This document shows, piece after piece, positions 8,644 to 18,834 of a DNA stretch of 64,000 bases. The position numbers and the translations under genes were made by a program. The number at the start of each line of letters is the position of its first letter. Positions within the stretch are counted from its first letter, which is position 1. This DNA comes from an uncultured Lachnospiraceae bacterium (GTDB lineage Bacteria; Bacillota; Clostridia; Lachnospirales; Lachnospiraceae). Location of the stretch: NCBI GenBank assembly GCA_902774125.1, contig CACYHD010000002.1, positions 19,267 through 83,266 of the forward strand, in the 5' to 3' direction. The notes below the pieces were generated by a model. It did not search any database. It was not told the origin of the DNA and worked only from the letters and a program-made list of their open reading frames with translations.

Positions 8644-9939
8644 TTAAATCGCTTTTAAACCTTCGTTATCAGAGTATACTACATTACCGTCTGTAATTGT
8701 ATACTTGACTTTTCCAAATAGCTTGTATCCGTTGTATGGAGTGTTGTGTCCCTTAGATTCGAACTTGTTCACATCCACTGTGTATTCCTCATCAGGATTA
8801 ATAATAGTTATATCTGCTACACATCCCTCTGCGATATTACCTTTGTTAATTCCAAGTACGTTGGCAGGGTTGTAACTCATTTTTGCCGCCATCTGCATTG
8901 GAGTCAAAAATCCTTCTTTCACTAGATATGTGTATGTTAGTCCAACAGATGTTTCTAGACCTACAATACCAAAAGGTGAATTGTTGAAACCTTTGCTCTT
9001 CTCCTCTGCACTATGTGGTGCGTGGTCTGTTGATATAACATCCATTATATCCTGGCTAAGTCCCTTGATAAGTGCATCCACATCTTCTCTTGTACGAAGT
9101 GGTGGATTCATCTTGAAGTTGGCATCATCTCCCGGAATATCGTCTGTAGTCAAAGTGAAGTGATGTGGACAAACCTCACCAGTAGCCTTAACGCCTTTGG
9201 CCTTGGCAACTCTTAACATCTCCACTGAATCCTTTGTCGAACAATGACAAAGATGAAGTGTCGCTCCAAGTTTTTCTGCCAGATTAATATCTCTCTGAGC
9301 AATTATATCTTCGACCTCGTTGGCAATTCCTTTGAGCCCTAGCTTAGTAGCGTTGCTGTCTGCATTCATTACACCGCCTTGAACTAGATTGATTTCCTCA
9401 CAGTGTGCCAAAACAGGAACGCCTAGCTCTTTGGCTTTGGCCATAGCCTTTTCGTAAACAGCCTCATCCATTACTGACTTGCCGTCTTCGCTTATAGCAC
9501 ATATGCCTGCTTCCTTGAGAGCCTTCACATCTGTTATTTCCTTGCCTATCATTCCTTTTGTGACAGCTCCAACCGGAAGAACGTTGATATATTTTTCTTT
9601 ATTGTTTTGGTCAATTATGTACTTAACTATTTCTACTGAGTCAACAACAGGTGTTGTGTTAGGCATACAGCATACAGTTGTAAAACCACCTTTGGCTGCC
9701 GCTCTCTGTCCTGTTGTAATGTCTTCCTTGTATGTCTGGCCCGGATCTCTGAAGTGAACGTGAAGATCTATAAGTCCCGGCATAACAAAGCATCCATTAG
9801 CATCGATAGTCTTATCAGCTGTCTCGTTAAGTTCAGCTCCAACCTTTTTTACAATTCCATCCTCCACATAAACATCTAGAATCTCGTCTGTGTTTGTGGC
9901 TGGATTAATAACTCTTCCGTTTGTAATTAATAATTTCAT
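8644..9939 (-). CDS. pyrC: Dihydroorotase
   Basis: Cyclises carbamoyl aspartate to dihydroorotate. The 431-residue class I (amidohydrolase) enzyme shows the zinc site DLHVHFRDPG (H60, H62), AHCEE, CHCSTK and the DHAPHS segment. It starts one base after the stop of the upstream membrane protein gene, with its GAGGAAAT ribosome binding site inside that gene's end. The two are therefore translationally coupled. pyrB, pyrI and carAB are not in the window. Confidence 0.95.
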   Translation of the reverse strand: MKLLITNGRVINPATNTDEILDVYVEDGIVKKVGAELNETADKTIDANGCFVMPGLIDLHVHFRDPGQTYKEDITTGQRAAAKGGFTTVCCMPNTTPVVDSVEIVKYIIDQNNKEKYINVLPVGAVTKGMIGKEITDVKALKEAGICAISEDGKSVMDEAVYEKAMAKAKELGVPVLAHCEEINLVQGGVMNADSNATKLGLKGIANEVEDIIAQRDINLAEKLGATLHLCHCSTKDSVEMLRVAKAKGVKATGEVCPHHFTLTTDDIPGDDANFKMNPPLRTREDVDALIKGLSQDIMDVISTDHAPHSAEEKSKGFNNSPFGIVGLETSVGLTYTYLVKEGFLTPMQMAAKMSYNPANVLGINKGNIAEGCVADITIINPDEEYTVDVNKFESKGHNTPYNGYKLFGKVKYTITDGNVVYSDNEGLKAI

Positions 9940-9940
9940 C

Positions 9941-11839
9941 TTATTTCCTCTTATAAACTTTTACGTATGCATTTCCCTCATTAATCAACTCATACTTGCC
10001 TGAATTGAGATAATTGTTATCGAATTCTGTCTGTTCCTTGGCATCAACCGAATCGATTACAACGTAGTCAGGGTTTTCGTAATATTTTTTTCCTGTAACA
10101 TTGCCATTGGCATCTTTAATATCCTGTGGATAACCAATGTCATAGCACTGAAGATGTCTTGAAAAATGTGGCATCAAGAATCCAGTTGTCACAACACTAG
10201 CATCGTTAGGAATAGCATCGATTGCTTTGTCTAGCTCGACGATTCTAGCCTTGTTGCTAGCGTATCTATCTGAATAACTGATTGCTCTTGGATATACCAA
10301 GCCGCTAAACATAATAACAGCAATAATCACTCCAGCCCATACTCTTGTTTTTTGCTTTCTCACTGAAACACCTGCAAGATTCATCACTATGATGTAGAAG
10401 AACAATGCAATATGTCCAACGTTGTACTGGAATCCAATATCGTGCTGATACTGGTATGTTGTAATTAGACTGAGCACTACGAATGCTCCGAACAAAATGT
10501 ATCTGCTATATTTTTTGCCTGTTGAAAAGACAAGTGCGCCGATTGGTGCGAACATGCTTATTATATATCCAATCTTGTCCATCTGTGTTGCATCGGCATT
10601 AGATATCATCTGATTAATCGCATAGGCTGGATTAGTTAAGAACACTATGATAATCTGTCCCAATCCGCCTGACTTGTCATAGAACATATTGTCATATCTA
10701 AAGTCCAATGCTCCCAAGCCGTAGCTGTTAATTATTGCTAGGGCGATGGCGAAATAAATTGCGCTAACCGCGATAAATATAATTCCTCTCTTTTTGTCTT
10801 TTCTTGAGAACAACCAGAATGCTCCAAGAATCATAACGTACATAGGAGCATCTTCTTTGACCATAAATGTTAGTATGAGCAATATCGCTGTTGGAATATT
10901 TTTCTTAGTTTCTACTGCCCATATAAACATCAGCAATAGGAATGTCAAAAATGTATTCTCATGAATGTCATAAAATGTTCCAGCTACTGTTGCCGGATAG
11001 AATGCATATAGTGCCACAAGTCCAACAATAACTTTGTTCTTAAGTTCGAAGTGCTTGCCCAACAAATAAATTGGTATTACTGGTAGCGCCACAAGCACAG
11101 CCTGAACGATTGCTATTGTAATCTGACTTGGGAAAATAAAATAAAATGGTAATGCCACATAAAAAATTGGTGAAACGTGAACTGCGTTGTGAGATAGCAT
11201 ATATCCTCTCTCTGCAGTTGTTGCGATCTGACCTTTTTGCTTCATGTACTCGAATATCTGCGCAAAAATACCGAAGTCGAATGTAGCATTAGAATAAGTT
11301 CTGTATCTCATAATGCCTATGAAGGCAACAAGTCCAAAAATCAAAATTCCAAAAACTGCAGTCACAATTTTTAGCGCCTTTGTACTTAGCTTGTAATTAC
11401 CTGCAAGCTTGAATATATCTTCTCTGCAATAATAAAATACTGCTACTGCTAACATACCCATAAGTGCCAATAAGCAAACTTGTCCAATTGGATTGTTAGA
11501 TGCTGCATTAAAATCAACTTGCTCTGACTTGATTGCTGTGAGAATAAAATACACAAGCACGAGTGCTAAAAGCACAATCTTCGCTACCGGTTTTTTGAAA
11601 TATGAGATAACTCCCATAATCGCCGCGCCTACTAAAATAAGCAAAACAAAAACTGCTAGATTAGTTGTTGCAACATAGTCAATATTGTCTAACTGTCTGA
11701 ACGATTTCATAATTAGGTTAGCAAAAACCCATCCGCCGATAACTGATACAAAAAACATTTCTATAAGTGCTTTTTGGTTATCAATCAACTTAGCAATAAA
11801 TCCGTTCTGTGGCTTTTTATCCGTATTATTAGTTTTCAT
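9941..11839 (-). CDS. DUF2079 polytopic membrane protein
   Basis: A 632-residue protein with about 12-13 membrane segments and a short soluble C-terminal part. The FDFGIFAQIFEYMKQKG and LSHNAVHVSPIFYVALPFYF stretches are characteristic of DUF2079, a family with GT-C-like topology and no established reaction. The C-terminal domain (ASVVTTGFLMPHFSRH, YVVIDSVDA) would lie outside the membrane. It is coupled to pyrC by a one-base gap. I think a glycosyltransferase-like role in envelope glycan assembly is plausible but unproven. Confidence 0.75.
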   Translation of the reverse strand: MKTNNTDKKPQNGFIAKLIDNQKALIEMFFVSVIGGWVFANLIMKSFRQLDNIDYVATTNLAVFVLLILVGAAIMGVISYFKKPVAKIVLLALVLVYFILTAIKSEQVDFNAASNNPIGQVCLLALMGMLAVAVFYYCREDIFKLAGNYKLSTKALKIVTAVFGILIFGLVAFIGIMRYRTYSNATFDFGIFAQIFEYMKQKGQIATTAERGYMLSHNAVHVSPIFYVALPFYFIFPSQITIAIVQAVLVALPVIPIYLLGKHFELKNKVIVGLVALYAFYPATVAGTFYDIHENTFLTFLLLMFIWAVETKKNIPTAILLILTFMVKEDAPMYVMILGAFWLFSRKDKKRGIIFIAVSAIYFAIALAIINSYGLGALDFRYDNMFYDKSGGLGQIIIVFLTNPAYAINQMISNADATQMDKIGYIISMFAPIGALVFSTGKKYSRYILFGAFVVLSLITTYQYQHDIGFQYNVGHIALFFYIIVMNLAGVSVRKQKTRVWAGVIIAVIMFSGLVYPRAISYSDRYASNKARIVELDKAIDAIPNDASVVTTGFLMPHFSRHLQCYDIGYPQDIKDANGNVTGKKYYENPDYVVIDSVDAKEQTEFDNNYLNSGKYELINEGNAYVKVYKRK

Positions 11840-11866
11840 CTTTCACTCCCTTGGTTGACATAATAT

Positions 11867-14143
11867 TTATTTCCAGAACATTATTGAATGATACATATTG
11901 TAGTAAACGTCTGGATGTCTGTTAACAGTCTCGTTGAATCCCGTTCCGATTGTTAACAAAATGTTTATTATTATTGTAACTAGAATTAAGGCAATAATTA
12001 CTTTGTTAGCGTACTTGCTAACATTGTTAGTATTGGCCCATTGAGCAATGGCAAAAACAACAAATACCAAACTTATTGTAAATGCCCAGCCGTAATCTAG
12101 TGCATATCTAAATGATGTACCGCCCATTGCTGTAGATGCATAGCATGATAGCAATCCTACTAGCAAGCATGAAATCATTGTTACCTTATCAATAACCTGT
12201 CCTTTTTGCTTGTTGCTTGTTAACAACATTTTTTGCTTAGTTGCATATGGCATTGCGAACAACAACCACATAACAGGATATGCTAGCATTCCAACTCCTG
12301 CCATTGTAAACATGTAACCATTGTACTGTGGTGATGCGTTTTGCATTGATAGGAATGGGAACGTTGACATAGTTGATGGCATATCCAACAATCCGTTATA
12401 TATTGCAACCGGAAGCTTACTCAAATCAGCCAATGAATAGTAATGTGTGTTGAACAATGTAAGCTGATACTTAACACCGAAGTCAAATGGACTTCCAAAT
12501 CTTCCATAATTGTATGCCATCAAAAGCACACCGATTACAACATAAGGAATGGCAACATATGCGATATATTTAATGTTTTCTTTGGAGAAAACTTTTTGGA
12601 AGAATGCTGTTACAGCATTGCTTTCCTCTGTATCCTTCTTGCTGTTTTTGAACAAATAATAAATAATGCTTATTCCTACAATCAATGAAGCAAAAGCAAA
12701 TGTAGGCTTGCAACCTACTGATAAGGCCATACATATAGCTCCAACAATCCACAAATATGGCTTACTGTTTTTTTCTGTGAGCGCTCTGTAGAAGCAATTG
12801 ATTCCTCCTAGCACTAACGCCAATCCTGACATTGGTGAAAGCTCATAAATCTTAGCTCCCATAAAGCATGATGTGACAAAAACAGTGCTCATCGCCATTG
12901 CCATGCATCCTATTACAGTCCACATATTGAGCCCTTCTCTGCGCTTAGCAATGTTGTACACAAGTCTTGCCATAAGTGCCGAAATGGCAACCGCGAGTAA
13001 AAGTGTGACAAATCTTGTTGTAAGCAGGCAGCCTGTAATCAAGTACACTGGCAAAAATACTAATACAACCGGAACCGGTCCGTAATATGTATAGTAATGG
13101 CCATTGTAGTAGGCCTCGTCCCATCTGTAATTTGTTCCTTTTTGTTTTACGTAATTATCTCTATCGTTAGGTGAGTAAGTCTTACCCTGTTTATCTAATT
13201 CCTTGAGAGCAGCTAACTGTGGCTCATCAACGTTTTTGTCCCCCGGAAGAATATTATCAAGATGCAACTGTCCGTGGGCCAAAGCCAAAGTCAACTGATG
13301 ATACTGATCTAATCCCGAAGATACCTCAGTATCTAGCCTGTCAAAAATTCTACTTTCGCCATCTTCCATTTGGCTCTGAGAAATAAAACTTAGAAAAATA
13401 ATTTGCATAGCTAGCAAAACAATAATAGCTGTTCTTCTAACCTTCTGGCTCTTCTTGCCTCTAAACTTGTAATCTCTGTATTCATAAATGCAAAGTGCAC
13501 AAAAAGCCAACAAAATCATAACAAGAACTCTGGCTGTGTTAATCTGGAACGGAACGTGTGCATTCAAGTTGATAAGCATCACTCCGTTTTCAATGTTCTG
13601 GCCGCCTTCATGTTCAATGATTCCGCCGTCCATAGTGTCCTTCGACTTGATTTCTAGCTTAAGTGCTTGTACCTTGCCAACTACATGAAGTCGTATAATC
13701 TCGCTTCTAGCAACATCTTTTTGAACGACAACTTCGTCGCTAGATGTTTTTTTGAAATCGCTAAAAACCTCATCCTTGTAAGACACATTAACCTCAGCGT
13801 TAGCAACATTGCTTGGAAGTTTTATCTCTACATTTCCAACTTTTTTATTAATATCGTTAATTTCTACTGTAGTCAGATCGTTACTCTTATTAACATTGAC
13901 ATTTTCACTATTAGCCTTGGGCTGATTATTAGCGTACTCAATTTCGTAGCTACTTTTTGTAAGACCTTTTCCCGCGTTGTCAAAAACAACATAGTTAAAA
14001 ACCAAGGCCTCACACACAAATGCAATCATCATAGCTGCTGCTATAAATGCAAAAATACCTTTTTGGTCCAAATGTATTTTGAAAAATGCAATATAAATTG
14101 CTACGCTTACTAAAATTCCTAAAACTAATGATGCTACTCCCAT
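11867..14143 (-). CDS. Large polytopic membrane protein, GT-C glycosyltransferase-like
   Basis: A 758-residue protein with three N-terminal membrane segments, an extracytoplasmic beta-rich domain (about residues 80-210), and about ten further membrane segments. The acidic FDRLDTEVSSGLDQYHQL and YYGPVPVVLVFLPVY stretches resemble GT-C transferases that use lipid-linked sugars, but I cannot name a family. TAGGAGA precedes the start. It ends 27 bases before the DUF2079 gene. With the polyprenyl-type glycosyltransferase downstream, it could form a lipid-linked glycosylation pair; this is inference from position. Confidence 0.6.
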   Translation of the reverse strand: MGVASLVLGILVSVAIYIAFFKIHLDQKGIFAFIAAAMMIAFVCEALVFNYVVFDNAGKGLTKSSYEIEYANNQPKANSENVNVNKSNDLTTVEINDINKKVGNVEIKLPSNVANAEVNVSYKDEVFSDFKKTSSDEVVVQKDVARSEIIRLHVVGKVQALKLEIKSKDTMDGGIIEHEGGQNIENGVMLINLNAHVPFQINTARVLVMILLAFCALCIYEYRDYKFRGKKSQKVRRTAIIVLLAMQIIFLSFISQSQMEDGESRIFDRLDTEVSSGLDQYHQLTLALAHGQLHLDNILPGDKNVDEPQLAALKELDKQGKTYSPNDRDNYVKQKGTNYRWDEAYYNGHYYTYYGPVPVVLVFLPVYLITGCLLTTRFVTLLLAVAISALMARLVYNIAKRREGLNMWTVIGCMAMAMSTVFVTSCFMGAKIYELSPMSGLALVLGGINCFYRALTEKNSKPYLWIVGAICMALSVGCKPTFAFASLIVGISIIYYLFKNSKKDTEESNAVTAFFQKVFSKENIKYIAYVAIPYVVIGVLLMAYNYGRFGSPFDFGVKYQLTLFNTHYYSLADLSKLPVAIYNGLLDMPSTMSTFPFLSMQNASPQYNGYMFTMAGVGMLAYPVMWLLFAMPYATKQKMLLTSNKQKGQVIDKVTMISCLLVGLLSCYASTAMGGTSFRYALDYGWAFTISLVFVVFAIAQWANTNNVSKYANKVIIALILVTIIINILLTIGTGFNETVNRHPDVYYNMYHSIMFWK

Positions 14144-14198
14144 AATGTCTCCTATATTTTAATAATGTTCGGTGTCCAACTACAATAAACTAAAACTA

Positions 14199-14846
14199 TT
14201 ATTTGTTATCGTTTGAGTCCACTTCTTCATACTCAACATCAACGACCTCATCGCTTGAGATAACGGTCATGTTCTGTTCTTTGTTCCATTTTTTGATCTG
14301 ACCAGATACGCTAAATGTTGTAATAAGGTTGATCAATCCTGTGAAAGCGATGATTACGCCTGAAGCCTGAACCATAAAGTCGCCGGCTGTCTTGGAATTG
14401 TCATCACCATGGTTAAGTGGAGCCATCATAAGCAAGATGCCGACAATTACAAACAATGCTGCGACAACTAGCATTGGAACCCAATGTCTGCCCATTCGCT
14501 TAAGGTCAAAGGCGTTCTCCACCTTCATCAATCCACTAATCAAAACAATAACTGCAATTAGATATGTAATTAATGAGAATATTATATCCATACGAGTCAA
14601 AACAACTATGCCTAGAACTGCAAAAATAATTCCCATAACAAGCTCATATCTAAAAATATCCTCTACGTTGCGTCGTCTAAAAAATTCAACAAAGTGTCTG
14701 AAAGCATAAACGAATATTATTGCTGCAAGCATAGCGCCAATAATTGTTTGGCTTTCCTTAGGATTGAAAAACATAATGCAACCTAAGCCGATACACAATG
14801 CTGAAAAAAGAACCATTTCCCATTTTAAACTTTTCAAATAATTCAT
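14199..14846 (-). CDS. DUF308 (HdeD-like) membrane protein
   Basis: A 215-residue protein with about six membrane segments arranged in pairs (LKWEMVLFSALCIGLGCIMF, then repeated hydrophobic blocks), typical of the DUF308/HdeD family. The C-terminal 40 residues are acidic and soluble. The ATG at 14846 is preceded by AGGTGA; an in-frame ATG ten codons upstream lacks a site, so the shorter form is chosen. Family function is unclear, with HdeD of E. coli linked to acid resistance. Confidence 0.75.
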   Translation of the reverse strand: MNYLKSLKWEMVLFSALCIGLGCIMFFNPKESQTIIGAMLAAIIFVYAFRHFVEFFRRRNVEDIFRYELVMGIIFAVLGIVVLTRMDIIFSLITYLIAVIVLISGLMKVENAFDLKRMGRHWVPMLVVAALFVIVGILLMMAPLNHGDDNSKTAGDFMVQASGVIIAFTGLINLITTFSVSGQIKKWNKEQNMTVISSDEVVDVEYEEVDSNDNK

Positions 14847-14900
14847 ATCTTCACCTACTTTTAAAAAAATATGCATTTGATAATAAATGCTAAATATAAT

Positions 14901-14936
14901 AATTAAGAATATAGAAATAATTCTATATTCTTAATT
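14901..14936 (-). terminator. Hairpin after purL
   Basis: A perfect 16-bp stem (14901-14916 with 14921-14936) around an ATAA loop lies 13 bases past the purL stop. It is very A+T-rich and lacks a clean U-run, so it may act as an RNA-end hairpin or a weak terminator. Confidence 0.6.
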
Positions 14937-14948
14937 ACTAATTATTGT

Positions 14949-17900
14949 TTATTTGAAGTATTCTACACCTGACTCGAATACCTTCATGTCTTCTTCGCCG
15001 TAAATGTTCATGTTAACACTTCTGCCCTTACGCTCGATATGAGCCATCTTACCGAAGCATCTACCGTCTGGACTTGTGATACCTTCGATAGCCATGTAAG
15101 AACCGTTAACATTCCATTCCTCATCCATTGTAGGCTGTCCACTCTCATTAACATACTGAGTTGCAACCTGACCGTTAGCAAACAAGTCTGCAAGAACTTC
15201 CTTAGGAGCAACAAATCTTCCCTCTCCGTGTGAAGCTGGGTTAACGTATACTCCGCCAAGCTCTGCCTTAGCAAGCCATGGTGACTTGTTACTTACAACC
15301 TTAGTGTGAACCATCTTTGAGATGTGACGGTTGATTGTGTTGTATGTTAGAGTTGGTGAACCTTCCTGCTGTCCTGTGATCTCACCGTTAGGAACAAGTC
15401 CTAGCTTGATCAAAGCCTGGAATCCGTTACAGATACCTAGTGCCAAACCATCTCTCTCGTTAAGCATCTTCATAACTGCTTCTTCAATCTTAGGATTTCT
15501 GAATGCAGTAGCAAAGAACTTAGCTGAACCGTCCGGCTCATCACCGGCACTAAATCCACCTGGGAACATAAGAATCTGTGCTTCGTTAATTGCCTCTGTA
15601 TAAGCATCAACAGACTCTCTAATATCTTCTGGTGTAAGGTTCTTGAATACCTTTGTTATAACATCAGCTCCAGCCTGTTCGAAAGCCTTAGCTGTATCGT
15701 ACTCACAGTTTGTTCCTGGCATTACAGGAATGAATACCTTAGGTCTTGCAACCTTGTTGTTGCAAACATAAATCTGACCTTTATCATAAATTGTGCTATC
15801 AACAATAGATGTATCTTTGTGGCTTCTTGTTGGGAATACTTTTTCTAATGGTTTTTCCCATGTCTCAATAGCCTTGTCTAGGTTGATTGAAACATCGCCC
15901 TTGATAAGTGCATTCTTATCATTAGTATCACCTACGTTGTCATAGCTGATTGTAATGTCATCTTCTCTTCCCTCTGCAATCTCGGCAACGATGTCACCAA
16001 ATGCTGGAGCGAATAACTCATCTGTTGGGAAGGCATCACATATAGTTGCACCTACCTTGTTACCAAATGCCATCTTACTGATTGCTGGAATAACACCCTT
16101 AGCATCTAGTGCATAAGCAGAAATGATAACTCCACTCTGAATCATCTCGTGGATCTTGTCATACATTTCTTTAACCTGAGAATATACAGGCTTGCCAAAC
16201 TCATCCTTGGCGATGCTAAATCTAACAATCTTGTGACCAGCGCCCTTAAATTCAGGTGTGATGATGTCTTTTTCCTTGGCAACATCAACAGCAAATGAAA
16301 CAAGTGTTGGTGGAACATCGATATCATTGAATGTTCCTGACATACTATCCTTACCACCGATTGATGGTAACTCAAATCCCATCTGAGCATCATATGCACC
16401 TAGTAGTGCTGCAAATGGCTGGCTCCAACGACTTGGTTCCTCGCTCATTCTTCTGAAATACTCCTGGAATGTCATTCTAATCTTTTTGAAGTCACCACCT
16501 GTTGCAACAACCTTAGCAATAGAATCAACTACAGCATAGATTGCACCGTGGTATGGACTCCAACTTGATAAGTATGGGTCAAAACCATAACTCATAATTG
16601 TAACTGTATCGCAATCTCCCTTAAGTACTGGAAGCTTAGCAACCATTGACTGTGTTTCTGTCAACTGATACTTACCGCCGTGTGGCATAAATACTGAACC
16701 GGCTCCGATAGAACCGTCGAACATTTCTACCAAACCTTTTTGTGAACATTCATTAAGGTCTGACAATGTCTCTAACCACTTAGCCTTGACATCGCTAACT
16801 TCTTCTTTGTTGAAGAAATCATCACTATGTGAAGGAATGTCTACAAGTACCTTTGCCTCCTGGTGTGCTCCGTTTGTGTCAAGGAAAGCTCTGCTTAGGT
16901 TAACAATTTCTTTGCCTCTCCACTCAAGAACTAATCTAGGATCCTCTGTAACCTCTGCAACAACAGTAGCCTCTAAGTTTTCCTCCTCAGCATATGCTAG
17001 GAATTTATCAACATCTTTAGGATCAACTACTACTGCCATACGCTCCTGTGACTCAGAAATAGCAATTTCTGTTCCATCAAGACCAGCGTACTTCTTAGGT
17101 ACAAGATCTAAGTTTATGTGAAGTCCGTCAGCCAACTCACCGATAGCAACTGAAACACCGCCGGCACCAAAGTCGTTACACTTTTTGATAATGTGACTAA
17201 CTTCTTCTCTTCTAAACAATCTCTGTAGCTTACGCTCTGTTGGTGCATTACCCTTCTGTACTTCTGCACCGCACTCTTCAATTGATTCCTCTGTGTGAAT
17301 CTTAGAAGAACCTGTTGCACCACCGCAACCATCACGTCCAGTTCTACCACCTAGTAAAACGATGATATCACCTGGGTCAGATGTAAGACGCTGAACAGCT
17401 CTACGAGGCGCAGCACCCATAACAGCACCGATTTCCATTCTCTTAGCAACGTAGTCTGGATGATAAATTTCCTTAACAAGACCTGTTGCAAGACCAATCT
17501 GGTTACCATATGAGCTATATCCATCAGCAGCTCCCTGAACTAGCTTACGCTGTGGAAGCTTACCCTGCATTGTTTCATCTAATGACTTAGTTGGGTCTGC
17601 AGCACCTGTAACACGCATTGCCTGATATACATAAGTACGTCCCGAAAGTGGATCTCTGATAGCTCCACCTAGACATGTTGCAGCACCACCGAATGGCTCG
17701 ATTTCTGTTGGGTGGTTGTGAGTTTCGTTTTTGAAGTTAACTAACCACTCTTCAGTCTTGCCATCTACCTCAACTGGCACAACGATAGAACAAGCGTTAA
17801 TCTCGTCTGACTCTTCCTGGTCATCTAGCTTGCCATCTTTCTTAAGCTTTCTCATAGCCATAAGAGCAAGGTCCATTAGACATACGAACTTGTCTTCTCT

Positions 17901-18704
17901 TCCCTTGAAAATCTCTTCTCTAGTCTCTAGATACTCTTTGTAAGTTGATTCCATTGCCTCTTTGTAGAAACCGTCCTTGAACTGAACATCAGTAAGTTCA
18001 GTGTTGAATGTAGTATGACGGCAATGATCTGACCAATAAGTATCCAAAACTCTAATTTCTGTCATTGAAGGATCTCTGTCTTCGTCATTCTTGAAGTAAT
18101 TCTGAATGTGCAAGAAATCCTTGAAAGTCATTGCAAGACCCAAAGAATCATAAAGTTCCTTTAAAGGCTCTTCATCCATATCCTTGAATCCATCAAATAT
18201 AATTACATCATCTGGTTCTTCAAAATCTGTAACTAATGTTTCAGGCTTTTCCAAACCAGTTTCTCTTGAATCTACTGGGTTGATACAATAATTTTTAATC
18301 TTAGCGAACTCGTCGTCACTAATATTTCCCTCTAGAACATATGTTGTTGCGCTCTTGATAATAGCATTCTCATCTTCCTTCAAGAACTTAACACACTGTT
18401 CTGCTGAGTCAGCTCTCTGATCGAACTGGCCTGGCAAAAATTCTACAGAAAATACCTTAGACTTGCTTGAATCGCAAGGGAATGTCTCTTCATAGACATC
18501 ATCTACCGGCGGTTCAGAAAATACAGATGTCAAAGCCTTAGCATATGTTTCATCTGAAATATTCTCAACGTCGTATCTAACTAATACTCTCGCTTTATCT
18601 AAACCTTCAATGCCTAGATAACCCTTAATGTCCTCTGTTAACTCCTTTGCAGCCATAGCAAAGTCGTTTTTCTTTTCTACGTATACACGTCTTACGTTAC
18701 CCAT
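14949..18704 (-). CDS. purL: Phosphoribosylformylglycinamidine synthase, single-chain form
   Basis: Converts FGAR, glutamine and ATP to FGAM in purine synthesis. At 1251 residues it fuses the synthetase and the glutamine amidotransferase, unlike the PurS/PurL/PurQ set of Bacillus. The synthetase part has the FKNETHNHPTEIEPFGGAAT motif. The C-terminal amidotransferase (from about residue 985, PGTNCEYDTA) has the nucleophile Cys1092 in GICNGFQAL. GGAGGAAAAATG gives a clear start. It stands alone between a hairpin on each side, with no other pur gene in the window. Confidence 0.97.
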   Translation of the reverse strand: MGNVRRVYVEKKNDFAMAAKELTEDIKGYLGIEGLDKARVLVRYDVENISDETYAKALTSVFSEPPVDDVYEETFPCDSSKSKVFSVEFLPGQFDQRADSAEQCVKFLKEDENAIIKSATTYVLEGNISDDEFAKIKNYCINPVDSRETGLEKPETLVTDFEEPDDVIIFDGFKDMDEEPLKELYDSLGLAMTFKDFLHIQNYFKNDEDRDPSMTEIRVLDTYWSDHCRHTTFNTELTDVQFKDGFYKEAMESTYKEYLETREEIFKGREDKFVCLMDLALMAMRKLKKDGKLDDQEESDEINACSIVVPVEVDGKTEEWLVNFKNETHNHPTEIEPFGGAATCLGGAIRDPLSGRTYVYQAMRVTGAADPTKSLDETMQGKLPQRKLVQGAADGYSSYGNQIGLATGLVKEIYHPDYVAKRMEIGAVMGAAPRRAVQRLTSDPGDIIVLLGGRTGRDGCGGATGSSKIHTEESIEECGAEVQKGNAPTERKLQRLFRREEVSHIIKKCNDFGAGGVSVAIGELADGLHINLDLVPKKYAGLDGTEIAISESQERMAVVVDPKDVDKFLAYAEEENLEATVVAEVTEDPRLVLEWRGKEIVNLSRAFLDTNGAHQEAKVLVDIPSHSDDFFNKEEVSDVKAKWLETLSDLNECSQKGLVEMFDGSIGAGSVFMPHGGKYQLTETQSMVAKLPVLKGDCDTVTIMSYGFDPYLSSWSPYHGAIYAVVDSIAKVVATGGDFKKIRMTFQEYFRRMSEEPSRWSQPFAALLGAYDAQMGFELPSIGGKDSMSGTFNDIDVPPTLVSFAVDVAKEKDIITPEFKGAGHKIVRFSIAKDEFGKPVYSQVKEMYDKIHEMIQSGVIISAYALDAKGVIPAISKMAFGNKVGATICDAFPTDELFAPAFGDIVAEIAEGREDDITISYDNVGDTNDKNALIKGDVSINLDKAIETWEKPLEKVFPTRSHKDTSIVDSTIYDKGQIYVCNNKVARPKVFIPVMPGTNCEYDTAKAFEQAGADVITKVFKNLTPEDIRESVDAYTEAINEAQILMFPGGFSAGDEPDGSAKFFATAFRNPKIEEAVMKMLNERDGLALGICNGFQALIKLGLVPNGEITGQQEGSPTLTYNTINRHISKMVHTKVVSNKSPWLAKAELGGVYVNPASHGEGRFVAPKEVLADLFANGQVATQYVNESGQPTMDEEWNVNGSYMAIEGITSPDGRCFGKMAHIERKGRSVNMNIYGEEDMKVFESGVEYFK

Positions 18705-18785
18705 TTTTCCTCCAATAATTATCTAATGTGATTATTATTTACTACTGAAACTATAGTTAGCCCCAGTTTGCCAATATTTTACCAT

Positions 18786-18824
18786 AAATCAGCGGGTTTT
18801 GCGATACCCAAAACCCGCTGATTT
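18786..18824 (-). terminator. Terminator after the HAD phosphatase gene
   Basis: A perfect 16-bp stem (18786-18801 with 18809-18824) with a G+C-rich core and a 7-base loop lies 10 bases past the HAD gene stop. It closes the four-gene glycan unit and separates it from purL. Confidence 0.75.
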
Positions 18825-18834
18825 AACGTAATTA

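Noticed and set aside
13667-14113. A 148-codon plus-strand frame opposite the large membrane protein gene
   Set aside because: Low-complexity antisense frame rich in Asn, Ile and Phe; the minus-strand gene has a proper start and membrane pattern.
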